DNA of 64,000 nt from Glebionis coronaria. Taxonomy: Eukaryota > Streptophyta > Magnoliopsida > Asterales > Asteraceae. Positions 23,050 to 34,986 of this stretch are shown piece by piece. The translations under genes and the position numbers were made by a program. Where the stretch lies: NCBI GenBank assembly GCA_025667525.1, contig CM046882.1:502394792-502458791 (forward strand). Direction: 5' to 3'. A model generated the notes under the pieces. That model was given only the letters and a program-made list of their open reading frames with translations, had not been told where the DNA came from and did not search any database. How positions within the stretch are numbered: position 1 is the first letter of the stretch; each line of letters begins with the position of its first letter.

Positions 23050-23564
23050 TGTTGGGAATCAAATGTAGCCAGTTCACTTGAGCGCTGACAAGAGGAAAAC
23101 AAGCGTTGATAGGAAGAAAACAAACGCTGACAGATCAAGCGTTGACAAGAAGAAGTCAAGCGTTGATAGGTTGAAGACAAGCACTGATAGGAAGATATGG
23201 TCTACGCGTATATTGTTTCTAGTTTGTTTCTAGTAAAGATAAGTTCAACATTGTATTTTCTATAAATATCTTTACCTAGAATAGCTGATACGTAGACTCT
23301 TGTACAAGGCTTCTTATGTCTATAAAAGAAGACCTTTAGGTTAATGTTTAATAATAAGTTTTCATACGTTAATCACTTTCATTGTAAGCAAGTTCATTAT
23401 TATCAATCAAGTGAAAGTTTGTTTACATCTTTGTGTGTTCTTGTTTAAGTGTTAATTCCGCATAACACTTAGATTACTTTATACATAAACAAAGTTTCTC
23501 TACATGTATAACTTGATCTAATCTCGTATACACAAGCTTAATCGATCTAAGTTTGGGATCAACA
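23050..23564 (+). repeat. 5' LTR of element G
   Basis: 515 bp, TGTTGGGAA...GGGATCAACA, TATA box TATAAAAG at 23321-23328. The segment 23081-23190 holds a six-member array of the RRCG(C/T)TGA(C/T) motif. Confidence 0.9.
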
Positions 23565-23566
23565 AG

Positions 23567-23581
23567 TGGTATCAGAGCTTG
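23567..23581 (+). promoter_or_regulatory. Primer-binding site of element G
   Basis: TGGTATCAGAGCTTG, two bases after the LTR, exact for the initiator methionine tRNA 3' end. Confidence 0.85.
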
Positions 23582-23661
23582 TTGAGAAACTTTTGTTCTT
23601 AAAGAATACAAGAACCCTAAAATCTCCAAAACCCTGATTTTCACAAAACCCTAAAAACATC

Positions 23662-24567
23662 ATGTCAAATCCAAAAGTAACCTCCTTATCATCATCCTTA
23701 CCAAACATCAAGATTCCTATGCTTGATGCAAACAACTTTGAGCTGTGGAAGTTCAACTTTGAGCAATATCTGGGGATCTATGACTACACTCTCTGGGAGA
23801 TTATTGAATATGGAAACACATTCAATAAAGCTCAAAAGATTGCTGATGCCATTGCTACAAGATCAGCTGTTGCTAGATGTCTAGAAGCAGATAAGAGAGA
23901 AAAACCTGATGATGGTAGAGTTGTGTCTGCTAAAGACATAGCAAAGAAAAGGGTTGATATGAAAACCCTAAACATTCTAAAACTCTCTTTGGGACAAGAA
24001 AACCATCACAAATACAGAGGTTATGAGTCTGCAAAAGACCTTTGGGCAGCCCTTAAAATTGCATATGGTGGTAATGCTGATACTAAGGAAGAGAAGAAGA
24101 AGCAACTTATGCATGAGTATGCTGTCTTTAAGGCTCAACCTAATGAGAAGCTTAGCAGTGTGAGAAGCAGACTGCTTGACATTACAAGCAAGCTGTCCTT
24201 CACGGGGACACAAGTTGGTGATGTTGACATTATTGCCACTTTTCTTAAAAGCCTTGGTGAGGCGTGGAAGATTGAGGCAAGATCTATTCTTGCCAATAAC
24301 ACTCACAAAAGTTCTACTTTTGATGATATCTACAACAAACTGAGGCTGTTGGAGAATGAAACTCTTTTGGAGCATGGAAGTAAGTCTACCAATAGTAACA
24401 TGGCCTTCTTCTCACATAGTGAAGGTCAATTTGATCAAAAGGACTCATACATGCACCCAGTTACTGGATCATCATGTGTCAACGCTGATCATGTCCTGTC
24501 AACGCCTCACATTCAGACGCTGACACATACAAAATTGACTCACCAAGAGTTAAGCCTGCTGGTTTAG
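23662..24567 (+). pseudogene. Element G gag, N-terminal part
   Basis: ATG at 23662, about 100 bases after the primer site, begins a copia gag with LDANNFELWKFNFEQYLGIY and the MHEYAVFKAQPNEKLSSV region typical of the UBN2-type capsid domain (about residues 20-240). Near 24500-24530 the reading frame shifts: the downstream sequence continues as KPAGLDLDTVCAYI in another frame, while this frame ends at a TAG at 24565. The shift falls inside a cluster of the TGAC motif, at 24481, 24501 and 24518, where the motif is read in different frames. Confidence 0.75.
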
Positions 24568-26453
24568 ATCTGGATACTGTGTGTGCTTACATTGCTTCTT
24601 TGCTCAATGGTTCAGTGATTACATATGAGGACCTTGAGCAAATAAGTGATGAGCACTTGGAGGAGATGGATATAAAGTGGAACATGGCTCTTGCAAGTAT
24701 AAGAGCAAACAGGTGGAATAGAAGGTTTAAGAAGAAGATGACCTTTATTGCAAAGGACACTACTGGATTTGATAAATCCAAAGTTGAGTGCTACAATTGT
24801 CATCGTATGGGACACTTTATGAGGGAATGCAGATCTCCAAGAAGATCTGATGCTGGAAAACTCTCAAGCCAAGTTGTTAAGGCTCAAGATCTAAAGGCTA
24901 TGGTGGCAGTGCAAGAAATTGATGGTATTGGATGGGACTGGAGCTATTTGGCTAAAGATGGGGAAGAAGATAAAGCTTTGGTTGCTGAGATAGAAGAAGA
25001 AGCGCATGTTCAATATGCTCTTATGGCACACTCCTCCTCTTCATCAGATAATGAGGTATATGATGATGCTTTTTGTAGTAAGAGTTGTCGTTTAAATACT
25101 GAAAAACTTAACAAAGAGGTTTTAAGATTGTTAAGTGATGTGAGTACCGAGAGATGCAAATTGTCTAACTATCAAATTGCTCTAACTCAAACTGAGAAGA
25201 CAGTTTCTGAGTATAAGAAAATGGATTTTGACTTAAAAGATAAAATAAATATCTTAAAACATTAGTTAAATGCTAGTAATGATGTTAGAAGCATCATGGA
25301 AAGGGTTAATGCTGAATTACAGGCTAAGTTAGATGAGGCTATCAAGAATAAGGACAATGTAGGTCTTAAAATTCAAAGATTTGATAAAGCCACACAAACC
25401 CTAGGAGAATGTGTTAATAAACAGAGGGATCCTAAGGACATGACTGGGATTGGGATGAAAGACTATACTGTTGTTCCACCACCAGCTAGGGACTTCTATG
25501 GTGTCCAAAGAAAGGACTTATCTTGGACTGGTTTACCAGAACTCCAAGAGGAGGAATTTATTCCTCCACCAAGAGTCCTTACCCTAGTTGAAGAGTATAG
25601 ACAAAAGTTGACTGACTTGAATGAATGGAAGAAATCCAACCCTACCTTGTTTGTTAAGGGTGGCTTATTGTGTGAAAGTCCAAATGAGTCTACCCCTATT
25701 AAGGTAACAAACCCAATCACTGGCAAGACAGTTGACCTTGGCTCAAACACTGTTAAGAAACCTAGCATTAAGTATGCAGAAATGTATAGGAATACTAGGT
25801 CACCAAAAAGCCAAGTTAGTAATGATGGAACAAGCTTATTTTCTTCTAGACCCAGGGTTGTGTCTAGAAAAGCCTGTTACACTTGTGGTAGCTTTACACA
25901 TTTAGCATATAAGTGTGTCAACGCTTCCAAGGTCAACGCTGTTAAAAAGTCAAACACTGTCAGACCCAAAACTTTTGTGGAGCAAAGTCCACAAGTTGTT
26001 AGACCAACCCCATTCTTCACTAGAGGGTCTAACACTCATGGACAAAGACCATTTCAGAAGACCAATACTTGGTCTAATAGGCAATGGGTTTCTGTAGCAA
26101 ACCCTAGGTTCAACGCTGACAAGGGTAATTTCAGCGCTGACAAGACCAAATCCAACGCTGACAGAAACGTTGCCAGACCTAAATATTTGCAACCATAGGG
26201 TAAGGGGTCTAAAGCTTCTTCTAGCTTGACATGGAGACCTAAGCAAGATCAAAACCCTAATTCAAATGGGCTTTCTATGACCTGCAACAGATTCAATTAT
26301 ATTTCAAAGGTCATTACAAAACCAATTGGGGTTAACTGGGTATTTCATCCAAAAAGGGATGAACAAGGGGTTGTTATGAGAACTAAGTCTGTTCTTATTG
26401 AACAACCAGATAAATCCAAGTCTGCTAAGGCTTTGGTTCCCAAAGAAAACTAA
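24555..26453 (+). pseudogene. Element G gag C-terminus with two zinc knuckles
   Basis: The frame continues gag after the shift. It contains two perfect CX2CX4HX4C knuckles, CYNCHRMGHFMREC near 24790 and CYTCGSFTHLAYKC near 25877. Between them are an acidic coiled-coil stretch (about 25080-25400) and the conserved-looking block VPPPARDFYGVQRKDLSWTG near 25470. After the second knuckle is NADKGNFSADKTKSNADR, the product of the 21-bp motif array at 26112-26162. In-frame stops lie at 25263, 26196 and 26451. Two knuckles separated by some 360 residues is unusual for copia gag. Confidence 0.7.
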
Positions 26454-26467
26454 TTTGTTTTCTTTAT

Positions 26468-28744
26468 GTGCAGGGCATTCAAAAACAGGTCAATGATTAT
26501 GGATATTGGGACGGTGGATGCTCTTGGCACATGACTGGGAAGGAAGATTATCTCACTAACTTCACTCCCATTAAGGATGGTGATAAGGTTTACTTTGGAG
26601 GCGGATATGGAACTATCACATGCAAAGGAACTCTTCTCACCAAGAACTTGCGTTTTGAAAACGTGTTTCTGGTAAAGGAACTTGATTACAATCTTTTTAG
26701 TGTATCACAAGTTTGTGATAACAAAAATAAAGTTCTGTTTACTGATACTGAATGCTTGGTGTTAAGCAAGGACTTTAAGATTCCAAATGAGAAATATATT
26801 GACTATAGAACACCTAGGCATAAAGACATTTATAATGTGAATCTTAATGGAATTAGGATGAATAATAATATGTCATGTTTTTATGCAAAAGCTTCAGTTG
26901 ATGAGAGTAATCTATGACACAGGAGACTAGGGCACATAAACTTTAAGAATATAAACAGACTTGTGAGACTTGGTTTGGTTGATGTTTTTCCTGAAAAGGC
27001 TTTCCACAATGACCACTCTTGTGTTGCATGCCTTAAAGGCAAGCAGCACAAGGTCTCATTTAAGTCTAAACAGGTGCACTCTAGTTCTAAACCACTTCAC
27101 TTGTTGCATATGGACCTGTTTGGTCCAACTAATATAGAGATTTTGAATGGTAAATCATACTGCTTTGTCATCACAGATGACTTTTCTAGGTTTACTTGGA
27201 CTTTCTTTTTGGCTATGAAAAGTGACACTGCTGATACTTTAATTGACTTTATTACTCAGAAAGAGAAGAAAACTGGTAATGAAGTTAAAATGCTTAGAAG
27301 TGATAGTGGTGGTAAGTTTAGAAATAAGCTATTAGATGATTTTTGTGCCAAGAAAGGGATTACTAGGCAGTTTAGTGTTGCCAGAACCCTACAGCAAAAT
27401 GGGGTTGCTGAGAGAAAGAATAGAACCCTAATTGAAGCAGCCAGGACTATGTTGGCTGATGCTCATTTTCCCATAGCTTTTTGGGCTGAGGCTGTGAATA
27501 CAGCTTGTTATGTTCAGAATAGAGCATTGGTCAACAAGATACATAACAAAACACCTAATATTGGTTTTCTTAAGCCTTTTGGTTGTCATGTAGTTGTACT
27601 AGATACTAGTGATGCCTTAGGTAAATTTAGTGCTAAAGGTGATGAAGGCTATTTCATGGGTTATTCAGTGCAGAGCAAGGGATATAGGGTTTACCTTAAG
27701 AAGGAAAAACGTATACTTGAGAGAGTACATGTTAGGTTTTTAGAGAGAAAACCTAGTGATCCTGAAAGTGGTCCAAATTGGTTGTTTGACTTGGAACCTC
27801 TATCTAGGACTTTAAATTATATGCATGTTCCTAATCCAGACATTTTGAAGGTAACTTCAAATGTTGTGGAAGAACCAGTTGTTGATGTTTCAGGTACACA
27901 TGTTAATGAAGAGGTTGGATCACAAGCAGACAAGTCATCTCCCATACAAGAGTATGTTACAATTCCCATATGGACAGATGCTTTTGCTGCTGCTGCTGCT
28001 GCTGGTGGAAAGGAAAATGGTGGTCCCCAAGTACCACCAGTTAACAACATGCATGGTCCTTCAGGCGCTGACAAAGGAAAATCTGGCGCTGACAGGACAA
28101 ATTCAGGCGTTGATGGCTCAAATGTTGACAACAACATTTCATGCGTTGATAACTCAAATGCTGACAACCTTGGTTCAGGCGTTGACCACACTTTTGAGCA
28201 TATCTTCTCTTCCAATTTTGAACAAGGTGAACCTTCAAATATTTATAAAGAGGTTCATATTGATGAAAGAGAGTCTAAAGAAGATATTGGCAACATGGAT
28301 AATGAGATTGAAGCCAACAGACTTTTTGAGGGAGGAGTTCTCAATTCTATAATAAAGAATCATCCCCCTTTACAAATTATTGGGGATGTCATGACTCCTG
28401 TTCAGACTAGAAGATCTCATCAGAATCTTGGTGGATTTATTGCCAATATACACAAGAAGGTTGATACCCCTCTTGTTCAATCATGTTTGTTTGCCTGTTT
28501 TCTGTCACAACAGGAACCCAAGAAGATCTTTGATGCTCTCATAGAACCAAGTTGGGTGGAAGCAATGCAGGATGAGCTTCACCAATTTGCTATTCAGGAT
28601 GTTTGGGAGCTGGTTGATTGTCCCAGGTATGTCAGACCTATTGGGACAAGATGGGTTCTAAGAAACAAGAAAGATGAAAGAGGAATTGTGGTCAGATTCA
28701 AGGCACGTTTAGTGGCTCAGGGATATACACAAGATGAAGGATAG
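26468..28744 (+). pseudogene. Element G protease, integrase and start of RT
   Basis: The protease active site reads YWDGGCSWHMTG near 26500-26535, where D-G-G replaces the usual D-S-G. A stop at 26915 interrupts the GAG-pre-integrase RLGHINF region. The integrase keeps its three acidic residues: HMDLFGP (about 27110), RSDSGGKF (about 27297) and NGVAERKNRTL (about 27405). A variable linker then holds a seven-member motif array (28064-28186), which gives SGADKGKSGADRTNSGVDGS-type peptide. RT begins with SWVEAMQDELHQF and continues to RWVLRNKKDERGIVVRFKAR. The frame breaks at 28744, where QGYTQDEG is followed by a stop; the expected next residues are shifted. Confidence 0.8.
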
Positions 28745-30041
28745 ACTATGAGGAGGTCTTTGCACCAATTGCAAGGATTGAAGCTATAAAGATATTTCTA
28801 GCCTATGCTTTCTGCATGGGCTTCACTGTCTACCAAATGGATGTGAAGAGTGCCTTCCTCTATGGGACAATTGTTGAGGAGATATATGTAATGCAGCCTC
28901 CTGGTTTTGAGGATCCAGAGAATCCAGACAAGGTGTATAGAGTCAAGAAAGCTATGTATGGACTTCATCAAGCCCCAAGAGCATGGTATGGCACATTTTC
29001 CACTTATTTGGTGGAAAATGGATTCAAACGGGGCACCATAGACCAGACATTGTTTACAAAGAAGGCTGGTAAGGATGTTTTACTTGTTCAGGTTTATGTT
29101 GATGATATCATCTTTGGTTCCACCAATCCAAAGATGAGTGAAGATTTCTCCAAGCTATGGCAAAAAAATTCAAGATGAGTGCCATGGGGGAGATGAATTT
29201 CTTTCTAGGGCTACAAGTTCAGCAGAAAGAAGATGGTATCTTCATCTCTCAGGATAAGTATGTAGCAGAGATCTTGAAGAAGTTTGGCTTTTCTCTACAT
29301 GAAAAGAGGGCTACTACTCCTATGGATAGAGAACACCCTTGGGGAAAAGTTGGAGATGGAAAAGATGTGGATGTCAGGCACTATAGGTCAATGATTGGTT
29401 CATTGATGTATCTTACAGCCTCGAGACCTGACATTATGTTTGCTGTGTGTGCATGTGCACGCCATCAAGTGACTCCCAAAGAATGTCACCTTTATGCTGT
29501 CAAGAAAATCTTTAGGTACCTTAGATGTTATCCGGATCTTGGCTTGTGGTACCCTAAAGATTCACCATTGGAGCTTATTGCATATTCAGACAGTGACTAT
29601 GGTGGTGATAAGTTTGATAGAAAATCCATAACTGGTGGATGTTAGTTTCTTAGGAGTAGGTTGATATCTTGGCAGTGCAAGAAACAAACAGTGGTGGCCA
29701 ATTCTACAACTGAAGCAGAGTATGTTGCTGCAGCTGCTTGTTGTGGACAAGTCTTATGGATTCAGAACCAGCTGTTGGATTATGGGTATAATTTCATGCA
29801 TACCAAGATATTTGTTGACAATAACAGCACTTTATGCATTATTAAGAATCCTGTACATCATTCTAAAACAAAACACATAGAAATTAGACATAATTTTATA
29901 AGGGATTGTTTTGAAAAGGGTTTAATACAACCAGATAGGGTTGACACAAAGGAAAATGTGTTTGATTTATTAACTAAACCTTTTGATGCTGGAAGGTTTC
30001 AATACTTGGTAAAAAGTATTGGAATGATCAATCTCACATAA
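28745..30041 (+). pseudogene. Element G reverse transcriptase and RNase H
   Basis: RT continues as VYQMDVKSAFLYGTIVEEIY (about 28830) and the catalytic YVDDIIFGST (about 29095), intact. A frameshift near 29150-29175 moves the frame to KKFKMSAMGEMNFFLGLQVQ. RNase H has YSDSDYGG and SITGGC, then a TAG at 29643 and STTEAEYVAAAACCGQ, ending in DLLTKPFDAGRFQYLVKSIG at 30041. Both domains are complete apart from these three lesions, so decay is modest. Confidence 0.8.
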
Positions 30042-31295
30042 TATGTGTTTTGGGGTCTTATTGTAAAAGTATGTACAGGATAATGCATTGTTATTGGTCT
30101 TTTTGAAGATTTATATTTTCCACTATCTTTTTCTAACACTGACAAAGGTTACCTTAATGCTGATAAGTGTTATTGTGACGTTGTCAGCTATATATTTGTC
30201 TAACGCTGACAAAGGTTTCCTTAACGCTGACAAGTGTTATCGGGGCGTTGTCAACAACAATGTTAGTTTTGTGGTTTTTGATCTAAATGTGCAGGTAGGT
30301 GTTAGCATTATACCATTGGATACAGAGTTGCTTATGGATCCTTGGAGAATCATTTGGGCATGTTTTTATTTGTGGATGATGGTTGGAATATTTATATTCC
30401 TATCTTGACATAAATTTTTTATGTTCATGCATATTTTTGAGCAACATATGTATCACAGTTTAAGGGGAGGTTTTAGGAACCTTTAGGACTTTTGGGTATC
30501 CTTATGATACTCTTATCACAATTCTAGATTGTGTCCACAGGTGAGTATGAGTTAGTTTTACTAAATCATGAGGCACTGTAGCATGCAAAGTTGATATACT
30601 ATGCATGCTGCCAAGACATTTTTGGCCTAGAATTGGTTGTGGTATGTTGGGAGACTTGGGAATGATTTTATTATGGGTTTTACCTGGGAGTTACAAGGAA
30701 TTTTATGAGATAACTTAGTTGGTAAGAGTTTTGGTTAGCAAAGGACACTAGAGGACTGTTATGTCTATCTTGCATAAGCAAGTGTGCATAACTGGACAGT
30801 GCTTGCCGCCCTATAATAATTAACAACTTATAGGTTATCTTCACTAGGATAAATTACTTTGTTAAGGTCCTTTTTCTTTTTTATTTCTTTTATTTTTGGA
30901 CGCTGACAAGTATTTTTCCAAGCGTTGTTATGACCAATTTAGACGCTGACATGGCTTTGGCAAACGTTGACAAGAATATAGCCGTTGGGCGTTGATGGGT
31001 TATTTTTGACCGTTGACACTCATTGGGACCTACCCAGTTGTTACTTTTTGACAAATTTTTGGGGCGTAATTTTGGGAGTAGATAACTTTTAATTAATGCA
31101 TGAGATAACTTATTTTCTTTTCAATATTTTCATCATTATATTTTAAAAATAGTTGCCTCATTTTTGACCAATCACATGCATATATCTCTCCTATATATTT
31201 GGCTCCTATTTTTAAACAGGGTATCTACTATTCTTGTCTAACAATTTTCTCCTATAATTCATCTTTTCTAAATCATTCACAAACAGCTTTCTACA
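30042..31295 (+). other. Element G non-coding segment between RNase H and the extra ORF
   Basis: It holds two dense clusters of the TGAC motif: 30135, 30156, 30177, 30202, 30223, 30244 and 30899, 30921, 30942, 30963, 30988, 31009 (motif starts). The spacing is 21 bp except for two intervals of 25 and one of 22. No coding frame with a domain is seen. AGCAAGTGTGCATAACTGGACAG-type sequence around 30780 may be leader for the next ORF. Confidence 0.6.
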
Positions 31296-34200
31296 ATGGC
31301 ACCAAAATTTAAACCAAGTGATTTGGTATTGGGATTCAGGAGTCAACACAACATGATTGCATATTTGGACGCCGATGACACTCTGTTTCCGCAATACACC
31401 CAGATGGTGGCTTATTTGAATGCATCCCTAATTAGGTATGCTCTTTCTCATGCTCCTCTTATCTCTGTCACACATATTAAATAGTTTTGGAACATTGTAA
31501 GTTCCTCAACAGTTAATAATGTGACTACATTATCATCTATTGTTCATGGGCGTACATGGGTGGTTACTGAAGCCTTGGTTCGCCAGGCTTTGCATCTTGA
31601 TGATGCAGATGGTATAACCACCTTTCCCATTCATGAAATAGAACAAGGACTAAGGGCTTTGGGTTATCCTTTCCCTGATGAGGGAACTTTAAACCAATAT
31701 CATAAACAGGAGTTTCCCCCAGCCTGGAAGTACCTAATACATGTCCTCTTACAATGTTTGAGTCCCAAGTGTACTTCACACAATGAGATTAATAGATCCA
31801 TTGCTAGTGCTATTGTGTGCATTGCAACTGGGCAAAAGTTTAATTATTCAAAAATGATTTTTGAGGGCATGTGTAAAAACAAAGGGAGTAAAATGACTTT
31901 GGCTTATCCCAGATTTTTACAAATGGTTTTTGATGTCCAAAATTACTGCACAAGGGATCATGATGATTTTATGAGATCCCTATGCAAAAGAAAGCTATTT
32001 TTAGTAAGATGAACTCACCCCCTCACCGTGAATTACCCCTCACCCAAGCTATGCTTGCTGTTATTGCAGCAACACAACCCCAACCAGACCCTCAACCACA
32101 ACTTGACCTAATACCAGAACCTTTGCCTTCACCTCAACACATGCAAATTGACCAAGAACCCTTCGACGCTGACACATTAAATGTTGGCGTTGACATGAGT
32201 AATCTGAACGTTGACACTTTTCTTTCACAGACCCAAACGCCCCTTCATATTCAAACAACCACCCAATCTACATCATCTTCTACCCCACCACAATATAGGT
32301 TGCAAAAACGCCAAATGACTACTGGAGTGTTCTCCTCTAGTGGTCCTAGCCATGTAGCAGAGAGAACCACCACCATAAGTGTGGTTGGTGCTATGGATGA
32401 GGCTGGGAATATTGGTTCTGGCTTAGATGCAGGCCAAGACAGTCCTAACAATTTTAAGACCTCATCCATGCCCCATGAATCTAACTTGGGAGGTCAAATA
32501 CCCATTTTAGAGGAGGGCAGATTAGAACCATACACAATAATGGAATTGACGGCTGTCTGCATTAGCTTGCAAAAGCAAAATGCAGACTTGGTACAAATTA
32601 TCAATACACAAGGCCTTGAACTCAAGCAATTGAGGGAGAGGATTGTCATTTTGGAGAATGATAGCACAAGGCGTGGGATGGAGGATTCTTACAAAGGGGA
32701 GGAAGCTGCTACAGAGCCTGTTAATTTGAGTGATAAAGGCTCACATGAAGTTGCTACAGAGCCATTTGATATGAGTGGAAAAGGTTCATATGATGAAGAA
32801 TCTTTGGGTGTTGCTGAAGCCCTTACTGAGTTAAAGAAACAGCCAGGTTTTGATACGTCTCTAGTTACTCCTACAAACTTAAACTTGTATTTTACAACTA
32901 TGTTGGAAGAAATTACAAAAGGCGCTGAGACAAGTAAGTTGGACGTTGACATGCAAAAGTTGAGCACTGACAAGAGTAATTTGGGCGCTGGCACAAGGAA
33001 TTTGAGCGTTGACAGACTTACAGATGAGGTTGATGTATTCCAGTCATCAACTATCATCAAAGAAGTATCTTCACAGGTATTACCATCATCCTTACCCATC
33101 ATTGATCTGTTAGATAAGGGTAAAGGAATCATGGTAGAAGTAGAAGTTCCAAAGGATGCAGCACAGGTAGAGTTTGATAGAAGGTTGGCTGCACAACTTG
33201 TGGAACAAGAAAGGAAGAAGGTTGGTGAATCACCATTTGTTGCCACTTCAGAGGAACAAGAAGGAAGTGATGAAGCTAGTTCAGACTCAAGTGTAATGAT
33301 AATAGAACAACCAGAAAGACTTGAGTATGGTGATGATTTGGCAAGAGAGAAGTTGAATGAGTTGAAATTACAAGTAGATTTTGATATGCCAGAAGTTGTT
33401 CAGATGTACCATGCTTGGGAAGATAGGTGTATGGAGAATCTAGATTTGACTATTTCAGACCAAACATGGGGTTTGGAGATTCTTCTAAGAGTACAAAAAG
33501 ACTGCAAGGTTATTATGAAACATAAAGCTAGCAATGTTCTCTCAATGTTGAAGAGGGATAGAAGGGAGATGTACTACATGCTACTCAGATGTCATGGAAC
33601 AGGATGGACCCATAAGAGATTGTTGGGATTATCCTTCGAAGAATTGGAGTATAAGGCATATCCTATTTGGGCAAAAGTACAGGATATGAATACTATCAGA
33701 CTTCTTTCAGATGAAAGGAAAGAAGAACTTCCAGAAGAGATGGAGCTTAAGAAGGCAATGATTGTTCCCAGACCTTTGAAGAAGGGAGTTCCTCTTGAGT
33801 TTCCTAAAGATATGGATAGATTGATGCCCAGTGAAGCTGTTATAAGAAGGAGCATCAAGCTCTCACCACTGGAAGCTTCAAATATGGTACAAGTGTTACC
33901 TCTTGATTCTAGAAACCCTATTATAAGCTATGAAGAAGATGAAAGTGGGTTTTGGAAGATTGGCAAGTATGGGAAAGAGGTACACATATATACCACTCTT
34001 ATATCTTTGTTTGCAAGTGTGGATAGAGAAGACTTGGTAGACTTTTGGAGGTTGTTAGAGGCCAAGTATGAGACTGAAGCTCCTAATTCAGTCAATGGAA
34101 TAAAACTTTGGTCAACATTCAAGAGAATGTGTGGACCAAGAGATGAAGATCTTGCTGTTTGGAAGGATCTTGATGATGATCTCAGTGGTCTTCAATGGCG

Positions 34201-34414
34201 TTTGTATTCAGCTGCTGTTGTATATTATTTGAGCTCTACAAAGTTTGCTGAGTATCTACTTGTAGATGGTCAGTATTCCATGTCCAAAGAAGTTTTGGAG
34301 AAGATGAAGACAACACAGCTGGAGATTGATTATTCAAGTGACATGGCCAAAGATTTAATCAGACATATTTATTACCAATATGATCAAGTTTGTAAGATTC
34401 CTCCTAGTACTTAA
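31296..34414 (+). pseudogene. Element G extra ORF (env position, function unknown)
   Basis: ATG at 31296 opens MAPKFKPSDLVLGFRSQHNM. A TAG at 31482 and a frameshift near 31985-32010 interrupt it; the main 810-residue part runs 31982-34414. The first third (to about 32010) is a globular, helical region with ALVRQALHLDDADG and WKYLIHVLLQCLSPK. A proline-rich segment follows (32070-32160), then a low-complexity acidic middle carrying two motif arrays (32165-32215 and 32921-33013), a coiled coil around 32540-32660, and a second globular domain (about 33340-34400) with LLRCHGTGWTHKRLLGLSFE and a W/Y-rich end. I see no signal peptide, transmembrane helix or fusion peptide, so 'env' describes only its position. 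Confidence 0.65.
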
Positions 34415-34452
34415 TTTTTATTCAGAAACTTGATCACTAGAGTAGATATCAA

Positions 34453-34466
34453 GTTTAGGGGAGGAT
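34453..34466 (+). promoter_or_regulatory. Polypurine tract of element G
   Basis: TTTAGGGGAGGAT, directly before the TGTTGGG LTR start. Confidence 0.8.
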
Positions 34467-34981
34467 TGTTGGGAATAAAATGTAGCCAGTTCACTTGAGC
34501 GCTGACAAGAGGAAAACAAGCGTTGATAGGAAGAAAACAAACGCTGACAGATCAAGCGTTGACAAGAAGAAGTCAAGCGTTGATAGGTTGAAGACAAGCA
34601 CTGATAGGAAGATATGGTCTACGCGTATATTGTTTCTAGTTTGTTTCTAGTAAAGATAAGTTCAACATTGTATTTTCTATAATTATCTTTACCTAGAATA
34701 GTTGATACGTAGACTCTTGTACAAGGCTTCTTATGTCTATAAAAGAAGACCTTTAGGTTAATGTTTAATAATAAGTTTTCATACGTCAAACACTCTCATT
34801 GTAAGCAAGTTCATTATTATCAATCAAGTGAAAGTTTGTTTACATCTTTGTATGTTCTTGTTTAAGTGTTAATTCCGCATAACAATTAGATTACTTTATA
34901 CATAAACAAAGTTTCTCTACGTGTATAACTTGATCTAATCTCGTATACACAAGCTTAATCGATCTAAGTTTGGGATCAACA
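34467..34981 (+). repeat. 3' LTR of element G
   Basis: 515 bp, partner of 23050-23564; TATA box at 34738-34745; motif array from 34498. Confidence 0.9.
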
Positions 34982-34986
34982 AAGGA

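Larger units (their letters stand above)
23050..34981 (+). mobile_element. Element G: SIRE-like Ty1/copia with an extra 3' ORF
   Basis: The 515-bp LTRs (23050-23564 and 34467-34981) differ at roughly nine positions. An exact TGGTATCAGAGC primer site and a TTTAGGGGAGGA purine tract flank an 11-kb interior with gag, two zinc knuckles, protease, integrase, RT, RNase H, a motif-rich non-coding segment and an additional ORF before the 3' LTR. A large size and an ORF in env position are typical of the SIRE/Maximus lineage. The flanks AAGGG (23045-23049) and AAGGA (34982-34986) fit a 5-bp duplication with one change. Stops and frameshifts show that it cannot make a full polyprotein. Confidence 0.85.

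Noticed and set aside
27817..28238. Antisense serine/proline-rich frames over element G pol
   Set aside because: They are shadows of the motif array on the opposite strand; the sense frame carries the integrase linker.
23081..34610. TTGACA words as bacterial -35 boxes
   Set aside because: The sequence is plant nuclear DNA, no -10 partner occurs at proper spacing, and CTGAC forms are as frequent as TTGAC.
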